From Streptomyces roseus (GTDB lineage: Bacteria > Actinomycetota > Actinomycetes > Streptomycetales > Streptomycetaceae), in NCBI RefSeq assembly GCF_001044425.1, contig NZ_LFML01000020.1, forward strand, positions 22,330-86,329: a DNA stretch of 64,000 nucleotides, given 5' to 3'. Positions 15,235 to 23,952 of the stretch are shown here, piece after piece. How positions within the stretch are numbered: the first letter of the stretch is position 1; each line of letters begins with the position of its first letter. Below the pieces are notes generated by a model. It ran no database searches, was not told the origin of the DNA, and was given only the letters and a program-made list of their open reading frames with translations. The position numbers and the translations under genes were made by a program.

Positions 15235-16164
15235 ATGGCAGAGCAGAAGACGTGGTCGATCGCCGCACCGCAGAAGCTCACCTTCGAGGAGCCGGTGACC
15301 GAGCTCCGCGTCCGCGTCGTCGGCGGCGCGGTGAACGTCGTCGCCGACGAGGGTCCGGCCCGGCTTGAGGTGGCCGCCCTCGACGGCCCGCCGCTGTACG
15401 TCGTCCAGGACGGCGGCACCCTCACCGTCTCCTACGAGGACCTCCCCTGGAACGGGGCCCAGGGCTTCAAGGAGTGGTTCGAGACCAAGCCCTGGAAGTC
15501 CTGGTCCCGCACCGGGCTCGGCCGCAAGGCCTGGGAGCGCAGCGCCACCGTGACCCTGACCGTTCCCGCCGCCACCCGCGTGCAGCTCGCGGGCGTCAGC
15601 GCCGCCGCGGTCGTCTCCGGCATCGCCGCGGACACCGACGTCCACGGGGTCTCCGGCGACGTCACGCTGGTCGGCCTGTCCGGCAAGGTCGCGGCGAACA
15701 CCGTCTCCGGCGGCGTCGAGGCCCAGTCCCTCACCGGAAAGCTCGGCTTCCACTCCGTCTCCGGCGGCCTGACCGTCGTCGACGGCGCCGGCGGCAGCGT
15801 ACGGGCCGACTCGGTCAGTGGCGACATGCTCGTCGACCTCGCCCCCGACCCGGCCGCCCCGCGTCCCGTGGACATCTCCCTGAACTCCGTCTCCGGGCAG
15901 GTGGCGATCCGCCTCCCGCACCCGGCCGACGCCCGCGTGGAGGCCAACACCACCACCGGCAGCCTCTCCAACGCCTTCGAGGACCTGGTCGTCTCCGGCG
16001 GCTTCGCCGCCAAGCACATCACCGGCACGCTCGGCTCCGGCTCCGGCACGCTGCGGGCCACCACCGTCTCGGGTTCCATCGCCCTGCTGCGCCGCCCGGC
16101 CGCCGACGCCGGCGCCGACGAAGGCCCCGCCGCCCCGCTCGTGCTCGACAAGAAGGTGCTCTGA
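15235..16164 (+). CDS. DUF4097 family beta-strand repeat protein
   Basis: 309 residues. After about 90 residues come repeated short strands of the type VSGDVTLVGLSGKVAANTVSGGVEAQSLTGKL, giving a right-handed beta-solenoid (DUF4097/adhesin-like repeats). There is no signal peptide or membrane segment, so it is probably cytoplasmic or membrane-associated. Such proteins are often co-transcribed with PadR regulators and linked to envelope stress, but no biochemical role is known. ATG 15235 is preceded by GAGGAGG; another in-frame ATG at 15193 lies inside the operator region and is less likely. The stop is one base before the padR start. Confidence 0.85.
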   Translation: MAEQKTWSIAAPQKLTFEEPVTELRVRVVGGAVNVVADEGPARLEVAALDGPPLYVVQDGGTLTVSYEDLPWNGAQGFKEWFETKPWKSWSRTGLGRKAWERSATVTLTVPAATRVQLAGVSAAAVVSGIAADTDVHGVSGDVTLVGLSGKVAANTVSGGVEAQSLTGKLGFHSVSGGLTVVDGAGGSVRADSVSGDMLVDLAPDPAAPRPVDISLNSVSGQVAIRLPHPADARVEANTTTGSLSNAFEDLVVSGGFAAKHITGTLGSGSGTLRATTVSGSIALLRRPAADAGADEGPAAPLVLDKKVL

Positions 16165-16165
16165 C

Positions 16166-17128
16166 ATGCCGCCCGTCTTCGCCCACGGCCGCCTCCGCCT
16201 CTACCTGCTCAAGCTGCTGGACGAGGCCCCGCGACACGGGTACGAGGTGATCCGCCTGCTGGAGGAGCGCTTCCAGGGCCTGTACGCACCCTCCGCGGGC
16301 ACGGTGTACCCCCGGCTGGCCAAGCTGGAGGCCGAGGGGCTGGTCACGTACGCCACCGAAGGCGGGCGCAAGGTGTACTCCATCACCGAGGCGGGCCGCG
16401 CCGAACTGGCCGACCGTGGCGGTGAACTCGCAGACCTGGAGCTGGAGATCCGCGACTCCGTCTCCGAGCTGGCCGCCGAGATCCGTGACGACGTACGGGG
16501 GGCCGCCGGCGCGCTGCGGCGGGAGATGCGGGCCGCGGCCTCGGCCTCGGCGACTCCGGTCGAGGACGCGTCCTGGGCGGCGGCCAAGGAGGAGCTGCGC
16601 AAGGCGAAGCAGGAGTGGAAGGAACAGGCGCGCCGGGCCAAGGACGAGAGCCGCCGGGCCCGCGAGGAGGCGCAGGCGGCCCGCCGCCAGGCCAAGGAGG
16701 CGCAGGAGCGGGCGCGCGAGGAGGTCATGCGGATCGCGAGCCAGTTCCAGGAGCAGTTCGCGAAGTCCGGCGGGATGCTGGGGAATCTGGCCGGCAGCTG
16801 GCTCGGCGGCACCGGCGCGGGCTCCGGCTCCGGTACCGGTACGAGCACCGGCTCCGGCACCGGTACGAGCCCCGGCGGCGCGGGGACCGGCAAGGACACC
16901 GCTGCCGGCGCCGCCCCCTCGGCCCCCGTCGGCCCGCGCTGGGCCGAGGACCTCACCCCCTCCGGCGACCCGGCCCGCGACCTGGACCGGCTGCTGGACC
17001 GCTTCCGCGACGACGTACGCGACGCGGCACGCGACCACGGGGTCACCCCGGCCAAGCTGGCCGAGGTCCGCGCCCACCTCGCGGCGGCCGCGGACCGCCT
17101 CGCCGAGACGCTCCGGCCCCGCCGGTAG
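16166..17128 (+). CDS. PadR-family transcriptional regulator with long tail
   Basis: 320 residues. The winged helix domain covers about 1-100 (RLYLLKLLDEAPRHGYEVIRLLEERFQGLYAPSAGTVYPRLAKLEAEGLV). A long charged coiled-coil region follows (about 125-205, many Lys/Arg/Glu/Ala heptads), then a glycine/serine/threonine-rich linker (about 215-250) and a short helical end. It is longer than a usual PadR. It starts one base after the DUF4097 stop, so the two genes are translationally coupled, and the promoter carries the kind of palindrome PadR proteins bind. Autoregulation is inferred. Confidence 0.85.
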   Translation: MPPVFAHGRLRLYLLKLLDEAPRHGYEVIRLLEERFQGLYAPSAGTVYPRLAKLEAEGLVTYATEGGRKVYSITEAGRAELADRGGELADLELEIRDSVSELAAEIRDDVRGAAGALRREMRAAASASATPVEDASWAAAKEELRKAKQEWKEQARRAKDESRRAREEAQAARRQAKEAQERAREEVMRIASQFQEQFAKSGGMLGNLAGSWLGGTGAGSGSGTGTSTGSGTGTSPGGAGTGKDTAAGAAPSAPVGPRWAEDLTPSGDPARDLDRLLDRFRDDVRDAARDHGVTPAKLAEVRAHLAAAADRLAETLRPRR

Positions 17129-17153
17129 CCCCCTCGCGGTACCGCGCGAGCCG

Positions 17154-17714
17154 TCAGGCCGCCAGGGCCGCCTCCGCCGCCGCGTACGTGACGCCGTGGT
17201 CCGCCAGGACCTCGGCGGTGGTGCCCGGGAGCGAGAGCAGCGCCAGCAGCAGGTGCACGGTGGCGATGTGGCCGTCGTGGCGGCCCAGCGCGATGCGCAG
17301 GGACTTCTCCAGCGTCTTCTTCGCCCGCTGGGCGAAGGGGACGTGCCGGCTCACCGGCTCCGCACGGCCCAGCGCCGAGCGGAGCGAGGAGCCCAGGGTC
17401 AGCCGCCGCGGGGCCGCGGCGGCCAGTACGCCCTCGCCGTGGGCCTCCTCGACCCGGGAGACGATCGCGTCCAGGTCGATGCCGAGGCCCGCGAGGGCCT
17501 CCTCGTCCGCCCGGGACATGCCGCCACGGCGGCGCGCCGCGGCGAGGTCCGCCGCCATCGCGGCGCGGTCCACGCCCAGCGGGTCCAGCGCTCCCCGGCC
17601 CAGCAGGGCGAGCAACAGGTGCTCCTCGGTGACGGTGGCGGCCCCTGCCCGCCGGGCCTCGCCCACGGCCGCCACGACGGTGTCCCGGGCGTCCCGCGTG
17701 AAGCGCTCGAACAT
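17154..17714 (-). CDS. Clp repeat (Clp-N) domain protein without ATPase
   Basis: 186 residues beginning MFERFTRDARDTVVAAVGEARRAGAATVTEEHLLLALL, the Clp amino-terminal repeat of ClpA/ClpC substrate- or adaptor-binding domains. A second repeat follows (VPFAQRAKKTLEKSLRIALGRHDGHIATVHLLLALLS). There is no AAA+ module, so it cannot unfold proteins itself; such stand-alone domains may act as adaptors or decoys for ClpC. The start ATG overlaps the stop of the upstream helix-turn-helix gene (TGATG), so the pair form one operon. Confidence 0.85.
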   Translation of the reverse strand: MFERFTRDARDTVVAAVGEARRAGAATVTEEHLLLALLGRGALDPLGVDRAAMAADLAAARRRGGMSRADEEALAGLGIDLDAIVSRVEEAHGEGVLAAAAPRRLTLGSSLRSALGRAEPVSRHVPFAQRAKKTLEKSLRIALGRHDGHIATVHLLLALLSLPGTTAEVLADHGVTYAAAEAALAA

Positions 17715-17923
17715 CAGACCCTCCCGTGCTTCTTGTGTACGGCCTGCCGGCTGACGCCCAGCTCGGCCGCGATCTCCTGCCAGGACCACCCCTGCGCACG
17801 GGCGCTGCGTACCTGTACGGCCTCCAGCTGCTCCAGCAGCCTGCGGAGGGCGGCCACGGCACGCAGGCCCACGCGCGGATCGCGGTCACCGGCCCGCTCG
17901 GCGAGATCGGTCGCTTCTGTCAT
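17714..17923 (-). CDS. Small helix-turn-helix protein, likely autoregulator
   Basis: 69 residues beginning MTEATDLAERAGDRD. The carboxyl half has a helix-turn-helix (GWSWQEIAAELGVSRQAVHKKHGR) of the type found beside Clp-N genes in Streptomyces. I chose ATG 17923 over 17932 because a strong -10 box lies seven bases upstream of it, giving a leaderless transcript. The promoter contains a perfect 12-bp inverted repeat, so the protein probably controls its own operon with the Clp-N gene. Its signal and wider targets are unknown. Confidence 0.8.
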   Translation of the reverse strand: MTEATDLAERAGDRDPRVGLRAVAALRRLLEQLEAVQVRSARAQGWSWQEIAAELGVSRQAVHKKHGRV

Positions 17924-17960
17924 GCCTGTCAATCTAGGTTGACAGGCATGAGGGTGTCAA
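17921..17960 (-). promoter_or_regulatory. Promoter with perfect inverted repeat for the HTH/Clp-N operon
   Basis: On the minus strand TTGACA (17960-17955) and TAGATT (17936-17931) are 18 bp apart, close to the ideal consensus. CATGCCTGTCAA (17921-17932) and its exact complement (17939-17950) flank six bases that cover the -10. A second perfect repeat, GTCAAC/GTTGAC, lies at 17956-17971. Binding here would shut the promoter. Confidence 0.8.
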
Positions 17961-17980
17961 CCGCTGTTGACGGCCGACGA

Positions 17981-18943
17981 CTACACCGTCAGGACGATCT
18001 TTCCGAACAGGTCGCCCGCCTCCAGCTTCTCGAAGCCCTCGCGCGCCCGGTCCAGCGGCAGGACCTCGTCGATCACCGGCCGCACCCCCGTCGCCGCGCA
18101 GAACGCCAGCAGGTCCTCCAGCTCGTCCTTGGACCCCATCGTCGAACCGACCACCTTGAGCTCCAGGAAGAAGATCCGCGTCAGCTCGGCGTGCGCGGGC
18201 CGGTCCCCGCTCGTGGCGCCCGAGATGACCAGGGTGCCGCCGGGGCGCAGCGATTTGACCGAGTGCGACCAGGTGGCGGCGCCGACCGTCTCGATCACCG
18301 CGTCCACCCGCTGCGGGAGCCGCGCGCCGGGCTCGAAGGCCTCCACCGCACCCAGCTCCACCGCCCGCTTGCGCTTGGCCTCGTCCCGGCTGGTGGCGAA
18401 GACCCGCAGGCCCGCCGCCTTGCCGAGGACGATCGCGGCGGTGGCGACGCCGCCGCCCGCACCCTGCACCAGTACCGAGTCGCCGGGGCGCACGCCCGCG
18501 TTGGTGAACAGCATCCGGTACGCCGTCAGCCAGGCCGTCGGCAGGCAGGCGGCCTCCTCGAACGACAGCTCGGCGGGCTTGCGCAGGACGTTCCAGGCGG
18601 GCACGGTCACCTGCTCGGCGAACGTGCCCTGGTAGCGCTCGGTCAGGATCGAGCGCGGCTCGTCGGGGCCGACGCCGTGGCCGCTCTGGCCGATCACGGA
18701 GTGCAGGACGACCTCGTTGCCGTCCTGGTCGGTGCCGGCGGCGTCGCAGCCGAGGATCATCGGGAGTTTGTCCTCGCCGAGGCCGACCCCGCGCAGCGAC
18801 CACAGGTCGTGGTGGTTGAGTGAGGCGGCCTTGACGTTCACGGTCACCCAGCCGGGGCGGGCCCCGGGGGCCGGGCGCTCGCCCAGCACGAGGCCGCTCA
18901 GCGGCTGGTCACGGTCGATTCGGGCGGCGTAGGCAGCGAACAT
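17981..18943 (-). CDS. Zinc-binding dehydrogenase / quinone oxidoreductase family protein
   Basis: 320 residues of the medium-chain dehydrogenase/reductase fold. The GroES-like catalytic domain is amino-terminal (ASLNHHDLWSLRG, LGCDAAGT). The Rossmann domain has VLVQGAGGGVATAAIVLGKAAGLRVFATSRDEAK for NADP(H). The cysteine/histidine ligands for structural zinc are missing, so this is closer to quinone oxidoreductases. The substrate is unknown. A TAGCGT -10 box lies six bases before ATG 18943, suggesting a leaderless message. Confidence 0.85.
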   Translation of the reverse strand: MFAAYAARIDRDQPLSGLVLGERPAPGARPGWVTVNVKAASLNHHDLWSLRGVGLGEDKLPMILGCDAAGTDQDGNEVVLHSVIGQSGHGVGPDEPRSILTERYQGTFAEQVTVPAWNVLRKPAELSFEEAACLPTAWLTAYRMLFTNAGVRPGDSVLVQGAGGGVATAAIVLGKAAGLRVFATSRDEAKRKRAVELGAVEAFEPGARLPQRVDAVIETVGAATWSHSVKSLRPGGTLVISGATSGDRPAHAELTRIFFLELKVVGSTMGSKDELEDLLAFCAATGVRPVIDEVLPLDRAREGFEKLEAGDLFGKIVLTV

Positions 18944-19349
18944 GCCGCGACGCTACCGCCCGGTAGCGCTTCGGGCCAGACCCGCCGGGGCCGTGGCGGT
19001 GAGGTCTTCGTCGCACCCGGCCCCGCGGAACGATGGCCGCGGGCGGGAACCGGGCGGGCGTGTTCCGGCGTGTGTTCCGGCGTCCGCATCGAACCGTCCG
19101 GTAGTCGAACGGAATCATTCGTTGCTCGCTCAACCAACGCTGTCACGTGCGGTCTTGTGCGGCCCGGGGGTGAAAACGGAACGTCCGGATCAAGCCTCGG
19201 AGGGCGGTAATATTCACGCCATACCGCCGACTCGCCATGGGCCTGCCACCTTGTGGCCGCCTTCTCATTGACGGGGCGTCAGCCCCGTCGGGGTGCTGAG
19301 GCGGAGCATCCCCTCCCGGCTCGGGGGCGGGGAGGGTGTGTCCCACTGC
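18944..19349. other. Intergenic stretch without a convincing gene
   Basis: About 400 bp between the dehydrogenase start and the malic enzyme terminator. It holds a 7-bp hairpin (GACGGGG at 19270-19276 with CCCCGTC at 19283-19289, six-base loop). A 31-codon minus-strand frame (ATG near 19236) has a fair ribosome site but no recognisable product. No RNA gene was recognised. Confidence 0.5.
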
Positions 19350-19389
19350 AGAGGGGCCCGGCCGGATGTGCATCCGGCCGGGCCCCTCT
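19350..19389. terminator. 19-bp perfect hairpin after the malic enzyme gene
   Basis: Bases 19350-19368 pair perfectly with 19371-19389 around a two-base TG turn. It follows the malic enzyme stop (minus strand) by 17 bp. Confidence 0.85.
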
Positions 19390-19406
19390 GTGCGTACCGC
19401 TGCCGG

Positions 19407-20609
19407 TCAGGCCAGGCGGGCCACGCCGTCGGCCTTGGCCGCCGCCGCGACCGCGGCCGTGACGGCCTCGGCGACGCGCGCGTCGAACGGCGACGGGATC
19501 ACGTAGTCGGCGGCGAGCTCGTCACCCACGACGCCGGCGATGGCGTCGGCGGCGGCGATCTTCATGCCCTCGGTGATCCGGCTCGCGCGGACCTTCAGGG
19601 CGCCCGCGAAGATGCCCGGGAACGCCAGCACGTTGTTGATCTGGTTCGGGAAGTCGCTGCGGCCCGTGGCCACGACGGCCGCGTACTTGTGCGCGACGTC
19701 CGGGTGGACCTCCGGGTTCGGGTTGGCCATGGCGAAGACGAAGGCGTTCTTCGCCATCGAGGCCACCGCCTCCTCCGGCACGGTGCCGCCCGAGACGCCG
19801 ATGAACACGTCGGCGCCGTTCAGGGCCGCTTCCAGGGAGCCGGTCCGGCCGGTCTTGTTCGTCAGGCCCGCGATCTCCGCCTTGACGTCCGTCAGGTCCG
19901 AGCGGTCCGCGGAGACGACGCCCTTGCGGTCGGTGACGCAGACGTCGCCGATGCCCGCGTCCACGAGGATCTTGGCGATGGCGATGCCCGCCGCGCCCGC
20001 ACCCGAGATCACGGCGCGCAGGTCGCCGAGCGTGCGCCCGGTCAGCTTCGCGGCGTTGCGCAGGGCGGCCAGGGTCACGATCGCCGTGCCGTGCTGGTCG
20101 TCGTGGAAGATCGGGATGTCCAGGGCTTCCTGGAGCCGCCGCTCGATCTCGAAGCAGCGGGGGGCGGAGATGTCCTCCAGGTTCACCCCGCCGAAGGACG
20201 GCGCCAGACGGATGACCGTCTCGACGATCTCGTCCGCGTCCTTGGTCGCGAGCGCGATCGGCACCGCGTCCACGCCGCCGAACTGCTTGAACAGGATGGC
20301 CTTGCCCTCCATCACGGGGAGGGAGGCCTCGGGACCGATGTCACCGAGTCCCAGCACGGCCGTACCGTCGGTGACGACGGCGACCACGTTGGACTTCCAG
20401 GTGTACTCGTTCACCAGCTCGGGCTGCTCCGCGATGGCGCTGCAGACCTTCGCCACGCCCGGCGTGTACGCGAGGGACAGGTCGTCCTTGTTCTGGACCG
20501 GCACCGTGGCCTGGATGGCCATCTTGCCGCCCCGGTGCAGCGCGAACACCGCGTCCGGGTTGTTGTCCGTCGCGCTGTCGCTGCGAGGATTGACGATCTC
20601 CGCTGCCAC
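19407..20609 (-). CDS. NAD(P)-dependent malic enzyme
   Basis: 400 residues, the short bacterial malic enzyme form without a phosphotransacetylase tail. The amino-terminal part has LSLAYTPGVAKVCSAI and VTDGTAVLGLGDIGPEASLPVMEGKAILFKQFGGVDAVPI, including the metal and malate-binding residues. DIPIFHDDQHGTAIVTLAAL is the metal site, and VISGAGAAGIAIAKIL the nucleotide-binding loop. It converts malate to pyruvate and CO2, feeding NADPH and precursors for lipid and polyketide synthesis. The start is GTG 20609. From memory, S. coelicolor has an NADP-type enzyme at the matching position, but cofactor choice was not proven from this sequence. Confidence 0.92.
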   Translation of the reverse strand: MAAEIVNPRSDSATDNNPDAVFALHRGGKMAIQATVPVQNKDDLSLAYTPGVAKVCSAIAEQPELVNEYTWKSNVVAVVTDGTAVLGLGDIGPEASLPVMEGKAILFKQFGGVDAVPIALATKDADEIVETVIRLAPSFGGVNLEDISAPRCFEIERRLQEALDIPIFHDDQHGTAIVTLAALRNAAKLTGRTLGDLRAVISGAGAAGIAIAKILVDAGIGDVCVTDRKGVVSADRSDLTDVKAEIAGLTNKTGRTGSLEAALNGADVFIGVSGGTVPEEAVASMAKNAFVFAMANPNPEVHPDVAHKYAAVVATGRSDFPNQINNVLAFPGIFAGALKVRASRITEGMKIAAADAIAGVVGDELAADYVIPSPFDARVAEAVTAAVAAAAKADGVARLA

Positions 20610-21133
20610 TTTCTTGGCCCCTTAGGTCTTTGAATCGTTGAGGGTGACCACACCTGGTTAAGGGGTGGGCGGGCACCGCGTCCGTACTCCGCATCGACGA
20701 TTGGGCCGTCTCCGCGGAGGGGAGGTTCGTACGCGCGGGCGCGCCGCACGCGCGCCCTGAGCCCCGGATGAGGGGTGTAAGGATCCGTTGTACCCGAAGA
20801 ACGCTCACCCAGACGAGTCGATTCCGGCTCGACTGCAGACCTCTTGTCCTGTTTTCGGCGAAAGGTCCAAACGTCTGTGTCCAATGGACGAGACGGACCG
20901 CAAATACTCCGTCAAAAAGGCCTGGTCACGGAGGTTCCTTCGGTCTCGAACCCCCCATTCCGCAGTCCTGTTGGGTACCACCGCCCACCCGTTATCCGAT
21001 TTTGACCTGACGAACTGCCTGAATGCGTCAGTCCGAATGGCAAGATGCCGTAATCACACGAGGTCGCGACACTCGAAGGTGCGTGCTCGACCCGTTCTCG
21101 GATGCTCCCCCAGCCTGCCGGAGGAACCAGCTC
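20610..21133. other. Divergent intergenic region, malic enzyme / ABC transporter
   Basis: About 525 bp between two divergent starts. I see no open frame with coding character and no recognisable riboswitch. It must hold promoters for both units. TTGACC near 21003 is a possible -35 for the transporter operon, but no convincing -10 at the right distance was found. GGAGGAACC precedes the transporter start. Confidence 0.5.
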
Positions 21134-22093
21134 ATGACCGCAAGCACCACCCGTCGTACGACCGCCGCCCGGTCCCGGATCGCCGCGGTCGGCGCGATCG
21201 CGGTCGCCGGCGCCCTGATCCTCACCGGTTGTGGCGACCAGACGGAGAAGGGCTCCTCCGCGACCCCCTCCGGCGGCACCTCGAAGGACAGCAGCGCCCC
21301 GCTCTTCTCGGCCCTGCCGAAGAAGATCCAGGACGCCGGTGTCATCAAGATCGGCACGGACTCCGCCTACGCCCCGATGGAATTCGTCGAGGGCGGCAAG
21401 ATCGTCGGTGTCGACCCCGACATCGCCGAGGCGCTCGGCAAGCAGCTCGGCGTGAAGATGCAGTTCACCGCCGGCACCTTCGACGGCCTGATCACCTCGA
21501 TCTACACCGGCCGCGAGGACGCGATCATGTCCTCGATCACCGACAACAAGCAGCGCCAGGAGGGCCTGGACGACAAGGGCCAGAAGATCGGCAAGGGGAT
21601 CGACTTCGTCGACTACTTCTCCTCCGGCCTCTCGCTCCTCGTCAAGAAGGGCAACCCCGAGGGCATCAAGTCCCTGGACGACCTCTGCGGCAAGACCGTG
21701 GCCGTCCAGCGCGGCACGACGTACGAGGACGCGTTCAAGGCCCAGGCCGAGAAGTGCGGTGACAAGAAGCTCACCATCCAGGCCTTCGACACCGACGCCG
21801 AGGCGCAGACCCGCGTCAAGGCCGGCGGCGCCGTCGCCGACCTGAACGACTACCCGGTCGCCGCCTACACGGTGAAGACCTCCGGCGGCGGCAACGACTT
21901 CGAGATCGCCGGCCAGCAGAGCGGCGTCGGCCTCTTCGGCATCGGCGTGAGCAAGGAGAACACCCAGCTCCGCGACGCCCTCAAGCAGGCCCTCGACGCC
22001 GCGATCAAGGACGGCTCCTACGCCAAGGCGCTGGAGAAGTGGAACGTGCAGGACAGCGCCGTCAAGTCCGCGACGGTCAACGCAGGTCAGTAA
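21134..22093 (+). CDS. Polar amino acid ABC transporter, substrate-binding lipoprotein
   Basis: 319 residues. A lipoprotein signal peptide ends in the lipobox LILTGCGDQ, so the mature protein is anchored outside the membrane by the lipidated cysteine. The rest is an SBP_bac_3 domain (VIKIGTDSAYAPMEFVEGGKIVGVDPDIAEALGKQLGVKMQF, later GIKSLDDLCGKTVAVQRGTTYED). These bind polar or cationic amino acids and deliver them to the permease encoded 46 bp downstream. Start ATG 21134 has GGAGGAA upstream. Confidence 0.93.
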   Translation: MTASTTRRTTAARSRIAAVGAIAVAGALILTGCGDQTEKGSSATPSGGTSKDSSAPLFSALPKKIQDAGVIKIGTDSAYAPMEFVEGGKIVGVDPDIAEALGKQLGVKMQFTAGTFDGLITSIYTGREDAIMSSITDNKQRQEGLDDKGQKIGKGIDFVDYFSSGLSLLVKKGNPEGIKSLDDLCGKTVAVQRGTTYEDAFKAQAEKCGDKKLTIQAFDTDAEAQTRVKAGGAVADLNDYPVAAYTVKTSGGGNDFEIAGQQSGVGLFGIGVSKENTQLRDALKQALDAAIKDGSYAKALEKWNVQDSAVKSATVNAGQ

Positions 22094-22139
22094 GTCCCGC
22101 GAAGTCCCTCGCTCCACGCTCCACTGAAGGGCAGTCATT

Positions 22140-23090
22140 GTGACTGACAAGATCGAAAAGGGTCCGGCCGAAAACCCGCCGGCCGGACCCGGCGCCTCGG
22201 GCCTCCCGTACGAGGCCATCAAGGCCATCCCGGTGCGCCACTACGGCCGCTGGGTCAGCGGCGTCGTGGTCGTCGCCCTGCTCGCCTGGCTCGGCTACGC
22301 GTTCGCCAACGGCAACGTCATCTGGGCGACGGTCCGCGACAAGCTGTTCGACCCGGCGGTCCTGAGCGGTCTCGGCAACACCGTGATCATCAGCGTCTCC
22401 GCCATGGCGCTGGGCCTCGTGCTCGGCATCGTCTTCGCGGTGATGCGGCTCTCCAAGAACCCGGTGACCGGCGCCGTCTCCTGGCTCTACATCTGGTTCT
22501 TCCGCGGCACCCCGGTGTACGTGCAGCTGCTGGTGTGGTTCAACCTGTCGCTGATCTTCCAGTACATCAACCTCGGTCCGATCTACAAGAACGAGACCGT
22601 CGACGTCATGACCCCGTTCATGGTCGCCCTCCTGGGCCTCGGCCTGAACGAGGGCGCGTACATGGCGGAGATCGTCCGGGCCGGCATCCAGTCGGTCGAC
22701 GAGGGCCAGACCGAGGCCGCCCACGCGCTCGGCATGCCGCAGACGAAGACCATGCGCCGGATCGTCCTCCCGCAGGCAATGCGCGTGATCATCCCGCCGA
22801 CCGGCAACGAGTTCATCAACATGCTGAAGACCTCCTCCCTGGTCTCGGCGGTGCAGTACACGGAACTCCTGCGGGCCTCGTCGAACATCGGCAACACGGC
22901 CGGTGCCATCATGGAGATGCTGTTCGTGGCCTCCTTCTGGTACCTGGCCCTGACCAGCGTGTTCAGCGTCGGCCAGTACTACCTGGAGCGCCGCTTCGCC
23001 CGTGGTTCCACGCGCAACCTGCCGCCGACGCCGTTCCAGCGTCTGAAGGCCAACCTGAACATGTTCCGCCGTACGGAGGTCGCGCGATGA
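22140..23090 (+). CDS. Amino acid ABC transporter permease
   Basis: 316 residues with a cytoplasmic amino end of about 35 residues and about five to six membrane helices. The His/Glu/Gln/Arg/opine TM family signature is [30 protein letters not shown], including the EAA loop that contacts the ATPase. [11 protein letters not shown] and [10 protein letters not shown] are typical of this family. A single permease is present, so it probably works as a homodimer. Start GTG 22140; its stop overlaps the ATPase start by four bases. Confidence 0.93.
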   Translation: MTDKIEKGPAENPPAGPGASGLPYEAIKAIPVRHYGRWVSGVVVVALLAWLGYAFANGNVIWATVRDKLFDPAVLSGLGNTVIISVSAMALGLVLGIVFAVMRLSKNPVTGAVSWLYIWFFRGTPVYVQLLVWFNLSLIFQYINLGPIYKNETVDVMTPFMVALLGLGLNEGAYMAEIVRAGIQSVDEGQTEAAHALGMPQTKTMRRIVLPQAMRVIIPPTGNEFINMLKTSSLVSAVQYTELLRASSNIGNTAGAIMEMLFVASFWYLALTSVFSVGQYYLERRFARGSTRNLPPTPFQRLKANLNMFRRTEVAR

Positions 23091-23854
23091 CCGCTCAGCC
23101 GATGGTCAAGGCCGAGGGCGTCCACAAGTCGTACGGCGCCGCCCACATCCTGCGCGGCATCGACCTCGAAGTCGCCCCCCGCGAGGTCTTCTGCCTGGTC
23201 GGCCCGTCCGGCTCCGGCAAGTCGACCTTCCTGCGGTGCATCAACCACCTGGAGCGCATCAACTCCGGACGCCTCTCGGTGGACGGTGAGCTGGTCGGGT
23301 ACAGGCAGAAGGGCGACAAGCTCTACGAGCTGAAGGACAGCGAGGTCGCGGCCCAGCGCCGCGAGATCGGCATGGTCTTCCAGCGCTTCAACCTCTTCCC
23401 GCACATGACGGCCATAGAGAACGTCATGGAAGCCCCCGTCATGGTCAAGGGCGAGAGCAAGGCCGTGGCGCGCGAGCGCGCGGTGCGCCTGCTGGACCGT
23501 GTGGGCCTGGGCGACAAGGGCGGGAACTACCCCTCCCAGCTCTCCGGCGGCCAGCAGCAGCGCGTGGCGATCGCCCGCGCGCTGGCCATGGAGCCGAAGC
23601 TGATGCTCTTCGACGAGCCCACCTCGGCGCTCGACCCGGAGCTCGTCGGCGACGTCCTCGACGTCATGCGGGACCTGGCCGAATCGGGCATGACCATGAT
23701 CGTGGTCACCCACGAGATGGGCTTCGCCCGCGAGGTCGGCGACAACCTCGTCTTCATGGACGGCGGCGTCGTGGTCGAGTCCGGCCACCCGCGCGAGGTG
23801 CTGGGCAACCCGCAGCACGAGCGCACGAAGGCGTTCCTGTCCAAGGTGCTGTAG
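23087..23854 (+). CDS. Amino acid ABC transporter ATP-binding protein
   Basis: 255 residues. Walker [11 protein letters not shown]-loop [16 protein letters not shown], signature [16 protein letters not shown], Walker [14 protein letters not shown] and the switch histidine VVTHEMGF are all intact. It powers uptake by the preceding permease and lipoprotein. ATG 23087 overlaps the permease stop (ATGA). A strong hairpin follows 14 bp after the stop, closing a three-gene operon. Confidence 0.95.
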   Translation: MTAQPMVKAEGVHKSYGAAHILRGIDLEVAPREVFCLVGPSGSGKSTFLRCINHLERINSGRLSVDGELVGYRQKGDKLYELKDSEVAAQRREIGMVFQRFNLFPHMTAIENVMEAPVMVKGESKAVARERAVRLLDRVGLGDKGGNYPSQLSGGQQQRVAIARALAMEPKLMLFDEPTSALDPELVGDVLDVMRDLAESGMTMIVVTHEMGFAREVGDNLVFMDGGVVVESGHPREVLGNPQHERTKAFLSKVL

Positions 23855-23868
23855 CCGGCGCCGACGGA

Positions 23869-23907
23869 CGAGAGGGGCGGTACGGGATTCCCGTACCGCC
23901 CCTCTCG
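23869..23907. terminator. 18-bp perfect hairpin after the ABC operon
   Basis: Bases 23869-23886 pair with 23890-23907 around an ATT loop. It lies between the convergent ABC operon and the methyltransferase gene and could serve both. Confidence 0.85.
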
Positions 23908-23952
23908 CATGCGCGTCGGGCCGCGGAAAGTTCTCACTTTCCTACAAGAGCG

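Noticed and set aside
19143..19236. A 31-codon minus-strand frame with a fair ribosome site in the dehydrogenase/malic enzyme gap
   Set aside because: Too short, no recognisable family and no conservation evidence available; kept only as a note.
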